Source: Quadrisphaera sp. RL12-1S
Lineage (GTDB): Bacteria > Actinomycetota > Actinomycetes > Actinomycetales > Quadrisphaeraceae
NCBI RefSeq assembly: GCF_014270065.1
Contig: NZ_JACNME010000002.1
Span: 248,001-312,000, forward strand
Length of the DNA stretch: 64,000 nt
Direction of reading: 5' to 3'
How positions within the stretch are numbered: the first letter of the stretch is position 1; each line of letters begins with the position of its first letter. Shown here piece by piece: positions 15,821 through 23,888 of this stretch. The position numbers and the translations under genes were made by a program. A model generated the notes under the pieces. The model was given only the letters and a program-made list of their open reading frames with translations. It made no database searches and had not been told where the DNA came from.

Positions 15821-16870
15821 TCAGGAGCGCGAGGTGACCGCCCGCTGCCGCAGGGAGCTGTCGCGCACCACCAGCCGGTAGGGGGTCTGCAGGTGCCGCG
15901 GCGGCAGGCCGGGGTCGGCCAGGCGGGAGGTGAGGAGCTCCACCGCCCGCTCGGCCACGAACGCCCTGTCGATGGCGACGGTGGTCAGCGCCGGCCAGGA
16001 GAACTCCGCCTCACCGACGTCGTCCACGCCCACCACGGCCACGTCGCCGGGCACGCTGCGGCCGGCCTCGCGCAGCGCGGCGAGCGCCCCCAGCGCCAGC
16101 TCGTCGTTGGCGGCGAAGACCGCGTCGACGTCGGGCCGGGCCTCGAGCAGCGCGTGGGCGGCCTCCCGGCCGTCCTCGCGCGACCAGTCCCGGCAGTGCG
16201 GCACCAGGGCCGGGTCCACCGGCAGCCCGGCGTCCTCCAGCGCCGCCCGGTACCCGGTGATGCGCTGGCGGGCGCTGTTGTGCACCGGGGCCTTGTCGCC
16301 CAGGAACGCCACCCGGGTCCGCCCGCTCGAGACCAGGTGCTCCACGGCGAGGCGGGCCACCCCGGCGCTGTCGATGCCCACCCGGTCCACCGGGAGGTCG
16401 GAGCCGCCGTGCTCGCCGATGAGCACGATCGGGGTGTCGGGGTGGGGCGCCGCGAGCTCCTCGTCGGGCATCTCCAGCGCGGACAGCAGCAGGCCGTCGG
16501 CGAAGCGCACCGGCTGGCCGTCGGCCACCTCGCGCTCCCGCTCCAGCTGGCCCTCGGTCTGCTCCACGGCCAGGACGAGGCCGCGCTCGCGGGCCTGAGC
16601 GGCCACGTGGCGGGCGAGGTCGGCGAAGTAGGGCGCGGAGATGGTGGGCACCGCCAGAGCGATCATGCCGGTGCGACCGCTGCGCAGCTGGCGGCCCACC
16701 GCGGAGGGGCGGTAGCCCAGCGCGTCGATGACGTCCTGGACGCGGCGCCGGGTGTCGGGGTGCACGTGCACGTACTCGTTGACGACGTTGGAGACGGTCT
16801 TGGGTGACACCCCGGCGGCTGCGGCGACCTCGCGGATGGTCACCGGTCTGCGCGTCGGGGCGGAGCTCAC
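15821..16870 (-). CDS. LacI family transcriptional repressor
   Basis: A 349-residue LacI/GalR regulator. The helix-turn-helix VTIREVAAAAGVSPKTVSNV is at about residues 10-29, followed by the hinge region YRPSAVGRQLRSGRTG, which carries the minor-groove Leu in the RQLRSG segment. A periplasmic-binding-protein-like sugar domain with GLLLSALEMP, VFAANDELALGAL and VVGVDDVGEAEF follows. The GTG at 16870 is the best start. It is divergent from the GH51 arabinofuranosidase gene, and a near-palindromic operator lies between them, so it most likely represses that gene and itself until an arabinose-type inducer appears (inference). Confidence 0.92.
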   Translation of the reverse strand: MSSAPTRRPVTIREVAAAAGVSPKTVSNVVNEYVHVHPDTRRRVQDVIDALGYRPSAVGRQLRSGRTGMIALAVPTISAPYFADLARHVAAQARERGLVLAVEQTEGQLEREREVADGQPVRFADGLLLSALEMPDEELAAPHPDTPIVLIGEHGGSDLPVDRVGIDSAGVARLAVEHLVSSGRTRVAFLGDKAPVHNSARQRITGYRAALEDAGLPVDPALVPHCRDWSREDGREAAHALLEARPDVDAVFAANDELALGALAALREAGRSVPGDVAVVGVDDVGEAEFSWPALTTVAIDRAFVAERAVELLTSRLADPGLPPRHLQTPYRLVVRDSSLRQRAVTSRS

Positions 16871-16957
16871 CGCCGCAGTGTGACGCCGCGAGGGCCTCCG
16901 AGTCGATCTGCTGGCGCGCACCCGTCGTGGGCCGCGCCGTGCCGGTGATCGCGGGGG

Positions 16958-17002
16958 TTGACACGCCAGGGCGCCGGACGAGAGTCTTTACGACGTTGTA
17001 AA
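16958..17002 (+). promoter_or_regulatory. Arabinofuranosidase promoter with LacI-type operator
   Basis: A consensus -35 TTGACA (16958-16963) is followed at the -10/+1 position by TTTACGACGTTGTAAA (16987-17002), a 16-bp near-palindrome with the central CG of LacI-family sites. Binding there would block transcription of the GH51 gene. The divergent lacI-type gene starts about 117 bases away. Confidence 0.8.
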
Positions 17003-17083
17003 ACCGCAGTGGAACGGTGTGCCGACCTCACCGAGGAGCGTCCCCGCCGCCGCCCCGCCGACGCCCGCCTGGAAGGACGCCCC

Positions 17084-18664
17084 GTGCCTCGCGCCCGCAT
17101 CTCCCTCGACGCCTCGTACACGACGGCCCCCGTGCCCCACCGCCTGTTCGGCTCCTTCGTCGAGCACATGGGCCGCTGCGTCTACACCGGCATCTTCGAG
17201 CCCGACCACCCGAGCGCCGACGCCGACGGGCTCCGCTCGGACGTGCTCGAGCTGGTCCGCGAGATCGGCCCCACCGTGGTCCGCTACCCGGGCGGCAACT
17301 TCGTCTCCGGGTACGACTGGGAGGACGGCGTCGGCCCCGTCGAGCAGCGTCCGCGGCGCATCGACAGGGCCTGGCGCACGGTGGAGACCAACGCCTTCGG
17401 CCTGGACGAGTTCGCCCGGTGGGCCGACAAGGCGCAGACCGAGGTCATGTACGCCGTCAACCTCGGCACCCGCGGCCTGCAGGAGGCCTGCGACGTCCTC
17501 GAGTACGCCAACCACCCGTCCGGGACCAAGTTCTCCGACCTGCGGCGCTCCCACGGCCGGACCGACCCCTACGGCATCACGCTGTGGTGCCTGGGCAACG
17601 AGATGGACGGCCCCTGGCAGACCGGCCACAAGACCGCCCACGAGTACGCCCGCCTCGCGGGGGAGACCGCCCGCGCCATGCGCCAGGTCGACCCGACCAT
17701 CGAGCTGGTCGCCTGCGGCTCCTCCTCCCGCTCCATGCCGACGTTCGGCGAGTGGGAGCGCACCGTCCTCGAGGAGACCTACGAGGACGTCCAGATGATC
17801 TCGGCGCACGCCTACTACGAGGAGTCGGAGACCACGCCGCTGGCCGACTTCCTGGCCTCCGCGGTGGACATGGACCTCTTCATCGACTCCGTGGCGGCCA
17901 CCGCCGACGCCGTCGGTGCGCGCCTCAAGAGCCGCAAGAAGATCGGCATCAGCTTCGACGAGTGGAACGTCTGGAACCAGACCGCCTGGAACTCCTCCGA
18001 GCGCGCCAACGGCCGCACCGCGTGGGACGTCGCCCCCCGCGTCATCGAGGACGAGTACACCGTCCAGGACGCCGTGGTCGTCGGCACGCTCCTCAACTCC
18101 CTGCTGCGCCACGGCGACCGCGTGCTCGTCGGCTGCCAGGCCCAGCTGGTCAACGTCATCGGCCTGCTGCGCTCGGAGGCCGGCGGCCCGGCGTGGAAGC
18201 AGACCATCGCGCTGCCCTTCGAGCAGGTCCGCCGCCGCTCCCTGGGGGGCCACGTGCTCGACGTGCGCACCGCCAGCGACCGGTACGAGACCGGCAAGTA
18301 CGGCGACGTCGACCTCGTCGACGCCTCCGCGGTCCTCCACCACGACGACGACGGCGGGCTCGCGCGCGTCACGCTCTTCCTCGCCAACCGCTCGCTGGAG
18401 GAGTCGGCGCAGGCCTCGGTCAGCCTGGGCGGCTTCGCCCAGGACCTCGCCGTGGGCGACGCCCTCGTGCTCGCAGCCACCGACGGCCAGGACCGGTACG
18501 CGTCCAACACCGAGTCCGCGCCCACGGCCGTGGGGCTGCGCCCGCTGGCGTCCGCCGGCGGCTCGGCCGCCGTCGAGACGGCCGAGCGCGGCGCGCAGAC
18601 CGCCCGCATCACGCTGCCCGCGCTGTCCTGGGCCGTGGTGGAGCTGGTGCCGGCCGCCGGCTGA
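17084..18664 (+). CDS. GH51 alpha-L-arabinofuranosidase
   Basis: A 526-residue intracellular retaining glycosidase that removes terminal alpha-L-arabinofuranosyl units from arabinan or arabinoxylan fragments. The TIM barrel shows FGSFVEHMGRCVYTGIFEP at residues 22-40, RYPGGNFVSGYDWEDG near 67-82, the acid/base Glu173 in WCLGNEMDGPW and the nucleophile Glu293 in ISFDEWNVW. The C-terminal 130 residues form the expected beta domain. No signal peptide is present, so substrates must be imported. The GTG at 17084 follows GGAAGGAC. A LacI-type operator sits in its promoter. Confidence 0.95.
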   Translation: MPRARISLDASYTTAPVPHRLFGSFVEHMGRCVYTGIFEPDHPSADADGLRSDVLELVREIGPTVVRYPGGNFVSGYDWEDGVGPVEQRPRRIDRAWRTVETNAFGLDEFARWADKAQTEVMYAVNLGTRGLQEACDVLEYANHPSGTKFSDLRRSHGRTDPYGITLWCLGNEMDGPWQTGHKTAHEYARLAGETARAMRQVDPTIELVACGSSSRSMPTFGEWERTVLEETYEDVQMISAHAYYEESETTPLADFLASAVDMDLFIDSVAATADAVGARLKSRKKIGISFDEWNVWNQTAWNSSERANGRTAWDVAPRVIEDEYTVQDAVVVGTLLNSLLRHGDRVLVGCQAQLVNVIGLLRSEAGGPAWKQTIALPFEQVRRRSLGGHVLDVRTASDRYETGKYGDVDLVDASAVLHHDDDGGLARVTLFLANRSLEESAQASVSLGGFAQDLAVGDALVLAATDGQDRYASNTESAPTAVGLRPLASAGGSAAVETAERGAQTARITLPALSWAVVELVPAAG

Positions 18665-18674
18665 CCCCAGACCG

Positions 18675-18717
18675 CCGGGTGGAGGGACCGCCGCTGGGGG
18701 ACGGTCCCTCCACCCGG
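18675..18717 (+). terminator. Strong terminator after the arabinofuranosidase gene
   Basis: Two perfect 16-base complementary arms (18675-18690 and 18702-18717, beginning CCGGGTGGAGGG) enclose an 11-base loop, starting ten bases after the stop codon. Confidence 0.85.
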
Positions 18718-18759
18718 CTCTGAAGGCCCTGAGGGCCGCGCGGGCCTACGGTGGGCCGC

Positions 18760-19347
18760 GTGGCGAAGGGGATCCTGGCGCAGCTGCTCGACCTCGCGAA
18801 GGCCGTGGCCTCAGCGGCCCGGTCCGCCCCGCCCGAGGCGGGCTCCGGCAGCTCCCACAGCCAGCCCCAGCGCCAGCCCCAGCGCCAGCCCCAGCGCCAG
18901 CCCCAGCGCCAGGCCCAGCGGCCCGCCGCCCCGCCGCGGCGCCCCTCGTCGTCGTCACCGGCGCCGGGGGAGGTCCGGTACGCGCCGCGGGCCGACGGTC
19001 ACGCGGACCCGGGCGAGGTGGTGTGGGCGTGGGTGCCCTACGAGGAGGACGCCTCCCGGGGCAAGGACCGCCCCGTGCTCGTGCTGGACGTGCGCGACGG
19101 CGGAGACGTGGTGGGCCTCATGCTCACGAGCAAGGACCACGCCGGGCCGCGCACCCAGGGCGAGCGCGACCACGACGGCCGGCGCTGGATGGACGTGGGC
19201 ACCGGGGCCTGGGACTCCCAGCGGCGTCCCAGCGAGGTCCGGCTCGACAGGGTGCTGCACCTGCCCGCCGACGCCGTCCGGCGGGAGGGCTCCGCGCTGC
19301 CCCGCGACGTGTTCGAGCGCGTCGTCGCGGCGTACCGGTCCCAGTAG
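18760..19347 (+). CDS. PemK/MazF-like protein with Gln-Pro-Gln-Arg repeat linker
   Basis: A 195-residue protein. Residues 1-25 form an amphipathic helix (AKGILAQLLDLAKAVASAAR). Residues 35-65 are a low-complexity linker with tandem QPQR units. The rest matches the PemK/MazF fold, with EVVWAWVPYEEDASRGKDRP and VLVLDV in the position of the usual GEIWW and KxRPvlVls strands. MazF proteins are RNases, but no antitoxin gene is adjacent, and long solitary forms of this type are common in actinobacteria. GTG at 18760 is preferred because TACGGT lies seven bases before it, the spacing of leaderless genes here. Toxin activity is unproven. Confidence 0.78.
   Translation: MAKGILAQLLDLAKAVASAARSAPPEAGSGSSHSQPQRQPQRQPQRQPQRQAQRPAAPPRRPSSSSPAPGEVRYAPRADGHADPGEVVWAWVPYEEDASRGKDRPVLVLDVRDGGDVVGLMLTSKDHAGPRTQGERDHDGRRWMDVGTGAWDSQRRPSEVRLDRVLHLPADAVRREGSALPRDVFERVVAAYRSQ
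18862..18921 (+). repeat. 12-bp tandem repeats in the PemK/MazF-like gene
   Basis: CAGCCCCAGCGC is repeated four times perfectly, then once as CAGGCCCAGCGG, encoding Gln-Pro-Gln-Arg units in frame. Because the unit is a multiple of three, copy-number changes would lengthen or shorten the linker without a frameshift. Confidence 0.85.
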
Positions 19348-19610
19348 TCATCGGCCCATCCGCGTCACCCCGCCGCGACCAGGGACGACGCGCACTGCCC
19401 CCGCGAGTAGGGCAAGACGCGGAACGAGTCGGTTCCCGGAGCGGCGACGCGGCGCGGCACGACAGCGAGTACGCGTCCGAGTGCGGCGGCCCGTTCGCGT
19501 GACGGTGGGTGAGGCGCACCGCGAGTCCGCACCGAGTCCGTCGCCCGTCCCCTTCGACGCGTTTCCGTCACCGGGCGCGCGGGCGGTCCGCGCGCCGCTA
19601 CGCTCGCGGT

Positions 19611-20606
19611 GTGGACGTCGCCGATGTGCTCCGCTGCGCCGCGGACGCCGTCGACCGCTCCGGGGTCTCCAGCGACCTCCGCGCGGTGGCCTTCACCACC
19701 GCCGTGGAGCTGGTGCTCCGCACCGCGGGCGAGGCGCCCCTGGGCCGGGCGGCGCTCTCCGGGGACCAGCCGGCCGAGCGCGCCGCTGACCGGGGCGCCG
19801 ACCGCGCTGCGGACCGGCCCTCCCCGGCGGCCCTGCGCCTGCGCGGCGAGGAGCACCCCGCGCTCGGGCAGCCGTCACGGGCCGAGGACGGCGTCGACGC
19901 GCAGCCCTGGGACCTCGACCACCACGCCGACCACCGCACCGACCCCTGGTCCGAGCGGGCCGTCCAGCGCGCTGACCACCGCGCTGACCACCGGGGGGAG
20001 GCGCGGCCCGACCTGCGCCCTGACTGGCCCGAGCCCCCGCGCGTCCTGCGTCCCCTGAGCAGCGCCACCGCGCAGCGCGCCGGCGTGCCGCGCCTGGCGC
20101 CGCGCTCCGGCCAGGACGACGGCGGTGCTGACTGGTCCGCTCCGCGGCGCGGCCCGGAGCGCCTCGTGGCCGTGGGACCGCGCACGTGGACGGGCGCGAC
20201 GGACGCCGGCGAGGAGCCGTGGGGGTCCATCTCCGACGCCCTCGGCGTGCGCCCCGAGCTGCTCGATCGGGTCTGGGAGGAGCGCGGCGGCAAGCTGCAG
20301 CTCGCCGGGGACCCCGCGCGCCTCGGACGCACCCGCGCCCAGCGCGTCGGCACGGCGGCCGTGCTCCTGCTGGCGGCCCTGCGCTGGAGCGGGCGAGACG
20401 GCGGAGAGCCCGTCCCCGACGCCGTCGTGCGCGCCGAGGTCGAGCGGCTCGGCCTGCTCGACACCGGCAACTACACCAAGCACCTGGCGGGCAGGCGCCA
20501 CCTGCTGTCCACCACCGGGTCGGGACGGACCGCCACGTACAAGCTGCGCTACGACGGTCTCGAGGAGGCCCGGGTCATCGCCCGGGCGCTCCTCGAGGAG
20601 GTCTGA
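19611..20606 (+). CDS. Hypothetical protein with winged-helix-like C terminus
   Basis: A 331-residue protein not assigned to a family. Residues 1-45 form a helical N-terminal domain. Residues 55-170 are low-complexity and rich in Ala, Asp, Arg and His (repeats such as ADRGADRAADR and ADHRADHRG). Residues 205-331 are ordered and helical, ending NYTKHLAGRRHLLSTTGSG then a YKLRYDGL strand pair, which looks like a winged helix. A TACGCT -10 box ends six bases before the GTG, so the transcript is probably leaderless. The 263 bases upstream hold no gene but contain GAGTA motifs also found before the aldo-keto reductase gene. Confidence 0.6.
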   Translation: MDVADVLRCAADAVDRSGVSSDLRAVAFTTAVELVLRTAGEAPLGRAALSGDQPAERAADRGADRAADRPSPAALRLRGEEHPALGQPSRAEDGVDAQPWDLDHHADHRTDPWSERAVQRADHRADHRGEARPDLRPDWPEPPRVLRPLSSATAQRAGVPRLAPRSGQDDGGADWSAPRRGPERLVAVGPRTWTGATDAGEEPWGSISDALGVRPELLDRVWEERGGKLQLAGDPARLGRTRAQRVGTAAVLLLAALRWSGRDGGEPVPDAVVRAEVERLGLLDTGNYTKHLAGRRHLLSTTGSGRTATYKLRYDGLEEARVIARALLEEV

Positions 20607-20612
20607 CCGACC

Positions 20613-21659
20613 TCAGCTGGCGCGCCCCCCGGTGACGGGCCGGCTGCGCTGGGCGCTGCCGGCCGGGCCGTAGGGGTAGTCCTCCGTCGCCGGGTCGCTG
20701 GCGGCGTCGAGCGCCTCCACCTCGGAGGCCTCCAGGCGCAGGTCGGCGGCGCCGAGGTTCTCCCGCAGCTGCTCGGTGGTGCGGGCCCCGAGGATCACCG
20801 ACGTCACCGACGGGCGGGCCACCAGCCAGGCCAGCGCCACCGCCGCCATGGAGGTCCCGCGCTGCTGGGCCACCTGCTGCACCGCGTCGACCACGTCCCA
20901 GGTGCGCTGCTGCGACGAGCGCTTCCCGTAGGCCTCCATGCCGCGCTCAGGGTCCTCGCCCAGCCGCGTGGACCCCGTGGGCCGCTGGTCGCGGGTGTAC
21001 TTGCCGGTGAGCCACCCGCCGCCCAGGGGCGACCACGGCAGCAGCCCCAGCCCGGCGTCCAGGCAGGACGGGACCACCTCCAGCTCCACGCCGCGCGTCA
21101 GCAGGTTGTACTGCGGCTGCAGGGTCACGGGCACGGCGGTGCCGAGCCGGTGCGCCAGCGCGACGGCCTTCTGCACCTGCCACCCGGTGAAGTTGGACAG
21201 GCCCACGTAGCGGACCTTGCCCGCCCGCACGGCGTCGTCGAGGGTGCGCAGCGTCTCCTCGAGCGGGGTCAGGGGGTCCCACGCGTGGACCTGGTAGAGG
21301 TCGATCGCGTCGACCCCGCGGCCGAGGCGGCGCAGCGAGGCGTCGATGGCGCGGGTGAGGTGGCGGCGTGACAGCCCCACGTCGTTGGCGCCCTCCCCGG
21401 TGGGGAAGCGGCCCTTGGTGGCGAGCACCACGCGGTCGGTGACGTCGTCGGGACGGTCCGCCACCCACCGCCCGACGATCTCCTCGCTGACGCCGGCGTT
21501 GTAGACGTCAGCGGTGTCGACGAGCGTGCCGCCCGCCTCGACGAAGGCGTCGAGCTGCTCGTGCGCGCCCGCCTCGTCGGTCTCCTTCCCGAACGTCATC
21601 GTCCCGAGGGTGAACGCCGAGACGGCGCACCCGCTTGCTCCCATGAGCCTCGTCTCCAC
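20613..21659 (-). CDS. Aldo/keto reductase
   Basis: A 348-residue NADPH-dependent TIM-barrel oxidoreductase. The catalytic tetrad is complete: Asp48 and Tyr53 in VDTADVYN, Lys82 in LATKGRF and His125 in YQVHAWD. The C-terminal cofactor region VTSVILGARTTEQLRENL is typical. GTG at 21659 is chosen because the family N terminus begins there, although the frame stays open far upstream through a repeat region that is not conserved as protein. It is convergent with the hypothetical gene at 19611, with six bases between stops. The substrate is unknown. Confidence 0.92.
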   Translation of the reverse strand: METRLMGASGCAVSAFTLGTMTFGKETDEAGAHEQLDAFVEAGGTLVDTADVYNAGVSEEIVGRWVADRPDDVTDRVVLATKGRFPTGEGANDVGLSRRHLTRAIDASLRRLGRGVDAIDLYQVHAWDPLTPLEETLRTLDDAVRAGKVRYVGLSNFTGWQVQKAVALAHRLGTAVPVTLQPQYNLLTRGVELEVVPSCLDAGLGLLPWSPLGGGWLTGKYTRDQRPTGSTRLGEDPERGMEAYGKRSSQQRTWDVVDAVQQVAQQRGTSMAAVALAWLVARPSVTSVILGARTTEQLRENLGAADLRLEASEVEALDAASDPATEDYPYGPAGSAQRSRPVTGGRAS

Positions 21660-21843
21660 CGCTCCACCCTGCTGGGCCGCGCGCCGGAGCGCGCGCCGGG
21701 GGTGTGGGGAGCCCCTCTCGAGCCTCGGACGTGACAAGTCACTCCGGCCGTCTTCCGAGTACGCGCGAGTAGGGTCGGACAAGGGGTCAGTAAAGCAAGC
21801 GTCGTGCGGCGTCGTCCGCCCGCTCCGTCTGTTCGACTGGCAC

Positions 21844-22040
21844 TTGACTGCCACGCGTGTGGTGCGTCGGTGGGCCGTGAATGACAAGGGGGCTGCGCGT
21901 CGGGTTCCGTGAACGACACGCGCGTCGCGCGTCAGCGACTCGTGAATGACAAGCGCGGAGCGCGTCAGGCGCTCGTGAAGCACAGGCGCGTGGTGCGTCG
22001 GCGACTCGTGAATGACAAGCGCGCAACGCGTCGTCAGCCC
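21844..22040. repeat. 33-bp degenerate tandem repeat (minisatellite) in an intergenic region
   Basis: The 495-base gap between the aldo-keto reductase start and the HD gene holds about six tandem units of 32-33 bases. The anchor GTGAA(T/C/G)(G/C)AC recurs at 21877, 21909, 21942, 21975 and 22008, with a more decayed copy before it. The consensus has CTCGTGAATGACAAGCGCG then a CGCGTC block. One unit is 32 bases, which breaks the 11-residue reading frame, so it is not conserved as protein. Between it and the reductase gene lie GTGAC-AA-GTCAC (21731-21742) and a GAGTA motif block (21756-21774), possible regulatory sites. Confidence 0.75.
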
Positions 22041-22154
22041 GACAGGCACTCGTCGTGAGCCTCCCGTCACCGGCTGTGCCGACCGCCCGGAGGTCCCTGG
22101 AGCAGATCTGGCGCGGTGCGTGACGCCGGCCGCGATCACCCTTACCGTCCCCCC

Positions 22155-22865
22155 ATGGCAGGACGAGCCGTCGCCTCGAGCACCCGGGGCGAGACCACCA
22201 CCGAGCCGTCACCGGGCCCGTCCGCGCCGCTCCTCGAGCGCCCTCGGCGCAGCGCTCATCCCCGCTGCAGCGATCCCCGGGCCGCCGTCGGAGCGTCGCT
22301 CGTCGAGCGGGCGCACCGGGTGGCCCGGCAGCTGCTCGACCCGGCGGGCGACCGCTGGTGGCACACCGCCGGCGTCGCCGGGCGAGCGCTGCACGCCCGG
22401 GCCGCCGTGCCCCCCGAGCAGCGGGAGGTGCTGGTCGCCGCGGCGTGGCTGCACGACGTCGGGTACGCGCCGGCGCTGGCGGCCACCGGCTTCCACCCCC
22501 TCGACGGCGCCCGGCACCTGCGGGAGACCGGCTGGCCGGAGGAGGTGGTGGCGCTCGTGGCCCACCACTCCGGGGCGCGGTTCCTGGCGGAGGTGAAGGG
22601 CCTCGGCAGCGCCCTGTCGGAGTTCGACGACCCGCGCGGCTGGGAGGGGCCCCTCGCCGACGCGCTCGTGTGGGCGGACCAGACCACCAGCCCGCAGGGC
22701 CACCCGGTGGGCGTGGACGAGCGGCTGGCCGAGGCGCGCGCCCGGCACGGGGAGGGCAGCGACCTGGCGCTCGCCCACGCGCTGCGCGCCCCCGCCGTGC
22801 GCGCGGCGGCTGCCGCGACCGAGCGGCGGCTGGCCCTGGCACTGCCCTTCGACGTCCGGGACTGA
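22155..22865 (+). CDS. HD domain protein
   Basis: A 236-residue protein with an HD-type metal phosphohydrolase domain at about residues 48-190. The metal ligands are His in RWWHTAGVA, His-Asp in AWLHDVGYAP and a downstream Asp in ALVWADQTTSP. HD proteins hydrolyse phosphate esters of nucleotides, including alarmones and cyclic dinucleotides. The N-terminal 45 residues are Ser/Pro/Arg-rich and probably disordered. TACCGT ends six bases before the ATG, which suggests a leaderless message. The specific substrate is unknown. Confidence 0.82.
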   Translation: MAGRAVASSTRGETTTEPSPGPSAPLLERPRRSAHPRCSDPRAAVGASLVERAHRVARQLLDPAGDRWWHTAGVAGRALHARAAVPPEQREVLVAAAWLHDVGYAPALAATGFHPLDGARHLRETGWPEEVVALVAHHSGARFLAEVKGLGSALSEFDDPRGWEGPLADALVWADQTTSPQGHPVGVDERLAEARARHGEGSDLALAHALRAPAVRAAAAATERRLALALPFDVRD

Positions 22866-22897
22866 CCCGGGCTCCCGCAGGCTCCCGCGGCCCGCTC

Positions 22898-23800
22898 TCA
22901 CGCCCCGGGGGCCGTCCCGTCCACCTCGGCGACCACGCGCTGCACCTCCGACGCCAGCGCCCTCACAGCGGGCACCCGCTGCGACTCGGGCCGCAGCAGC
23001 AGCTCCACCACCCGGGCGTCGAGACCGGCGGCGGGGGCGTGCACCACGCCCGGCACGGTGCTCGCCCGCAGCGCCCAGGACGGCAGCAGCGCCACCCCCA
23101 GGCCGGCGGCCACGAGGTGCTGCACCGCCACGTGGTCGTCGGTCTCGAGCCGCACGTCCGGGGTGAAGCCGGCGGCTGCCGCGCAGCGCACCAGGTGGGC
23201 GCGGCAGCGGGGGCACCCGGCGATCCACGGCCTGCCGGCGAGGTCGGCGAGGTGCGCGGCGGGGCGCTCGCCGGCCGGCACCACGGCGTGCACGGGGTGG
23301 CTGCCCAGCGGCACCCTCAGCAGGTCCCCGGGCACCGGCTCGTCGTCACGGGCGTAGCGGAACACCAGGGCCAGGGAGACCCGGCCCTCGCGCACGGCGG
23401 CCTCCGCCTCGGGCGGCTCGGCCTCGGTGAGCCGCACCGACAGCCCCGGCGCCCGCGCCGCGAGCGCCGCGAGGGCGCGGGGCAGCACCACGGCGGAGGC
23501 GGTGGGGAACGCGGCCAGCGACACCTCGCCGCGCACCAGTCCGGACAGGGCCGCGAGGTCTTCGGCGGCGGCGCGCAGCACCTCCGAGAGCTCCTCCGCC
23601 CTGGCGGCGAGCACCCGGCCCGCCTCCGTGAGCGAGCTGCCGCGGCCCTCCCGGACCAGCAGCGCGGTGCCGGCCTCGGCCTCCAGGCGCGTGACCTGCT
23701 GGCTCACCGCCTGCTGCGTGGTCCCGAGCCGGGCGGCGGCCCCGGTCAGGGACCCCGCCTCCTCGACGGCGAGCAGCACCAGCAGGCGACGGGGATCCAC
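22898..23800 (-). CDS. LysR family transcriptional regulator
   Basis: A 300-residue LysR-type regulator: an N-terminal helix-turn-helix (LTGAAARLGTTQQAVSQQVTR, residues 18-38) followed by a two-lobe co-inducer domain containing CPRCRAHLVRCAAAAG near residue 190, which has an unusual run of Cys. GTG at 23800 is the family-like start. It is divergent from the racemase gene, and a perfect 9-base-arm palindrome lies at the start of the intergenic region, so it probably regulates that gene and itself. Confidence 0.92.
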   Translation of the reverse strand: MDPRRLLVLLAVEEAGSLTGAAARLGTTQQAVSQQVTRLEAEAGTALLVREGRGSSLTEAGRVLAARAEELSEVLRAAAEDLAALSGLVRGEVSLAAFPTASAVVLPRALAALAARAPGLSVRLTEAEPPEAEAAVREGRVSLALVFRYARDDEPVPGDLLRVPLGSHPVHAVVPAGERPAAHLADLAGRPWIAGCPRCRAHLVRCAAAAGFTPDVRLETDDHVAVQHLVAAGLGVALLPSWALRASTVPGVVHAPAAGLDARVVELLLRPESQRVPAVRALASEVQRVVAEVDGTAPGA

Positions 23801-23811
23801 CCCTGGACTGT

Positions 23812-23832
23812 CCCACAAGCAGCGCTTGTGGG
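23812..23832. promoter_or_regulatory. LysR-type operator between lysR and racemase genes
   Basis: CCCACAAGC-AGC-GCTTGTGGG is a perfect inverted repeat with 9-base arms and a 3-base centre, just upstream of the lysR-type start. Its core ACAAGC-N3-GCTTGT matches the T-N11-A form of LysR binding sites. Confidence 0.75.
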
Positions 23833-23888
23833 TGCCTGGGCTGCGGTGGGGCTACCGCGCCGGGGCGGCAGTGACCAGCGTGGAGGAC

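Noticed and set aside
21844-22040. CRISPR array
   Set aside because: The units are directly adjacent with no unique spacers, and copies diverge along their whole length; no cas genes are present.
21660-22139. Extension of the aldo-keto reductase through the repeat region as an 11-residue repeat protein
   Set aside because: A 32-base unit breaks the peptide repeat, and the reductase has its own start at the family-typical position.
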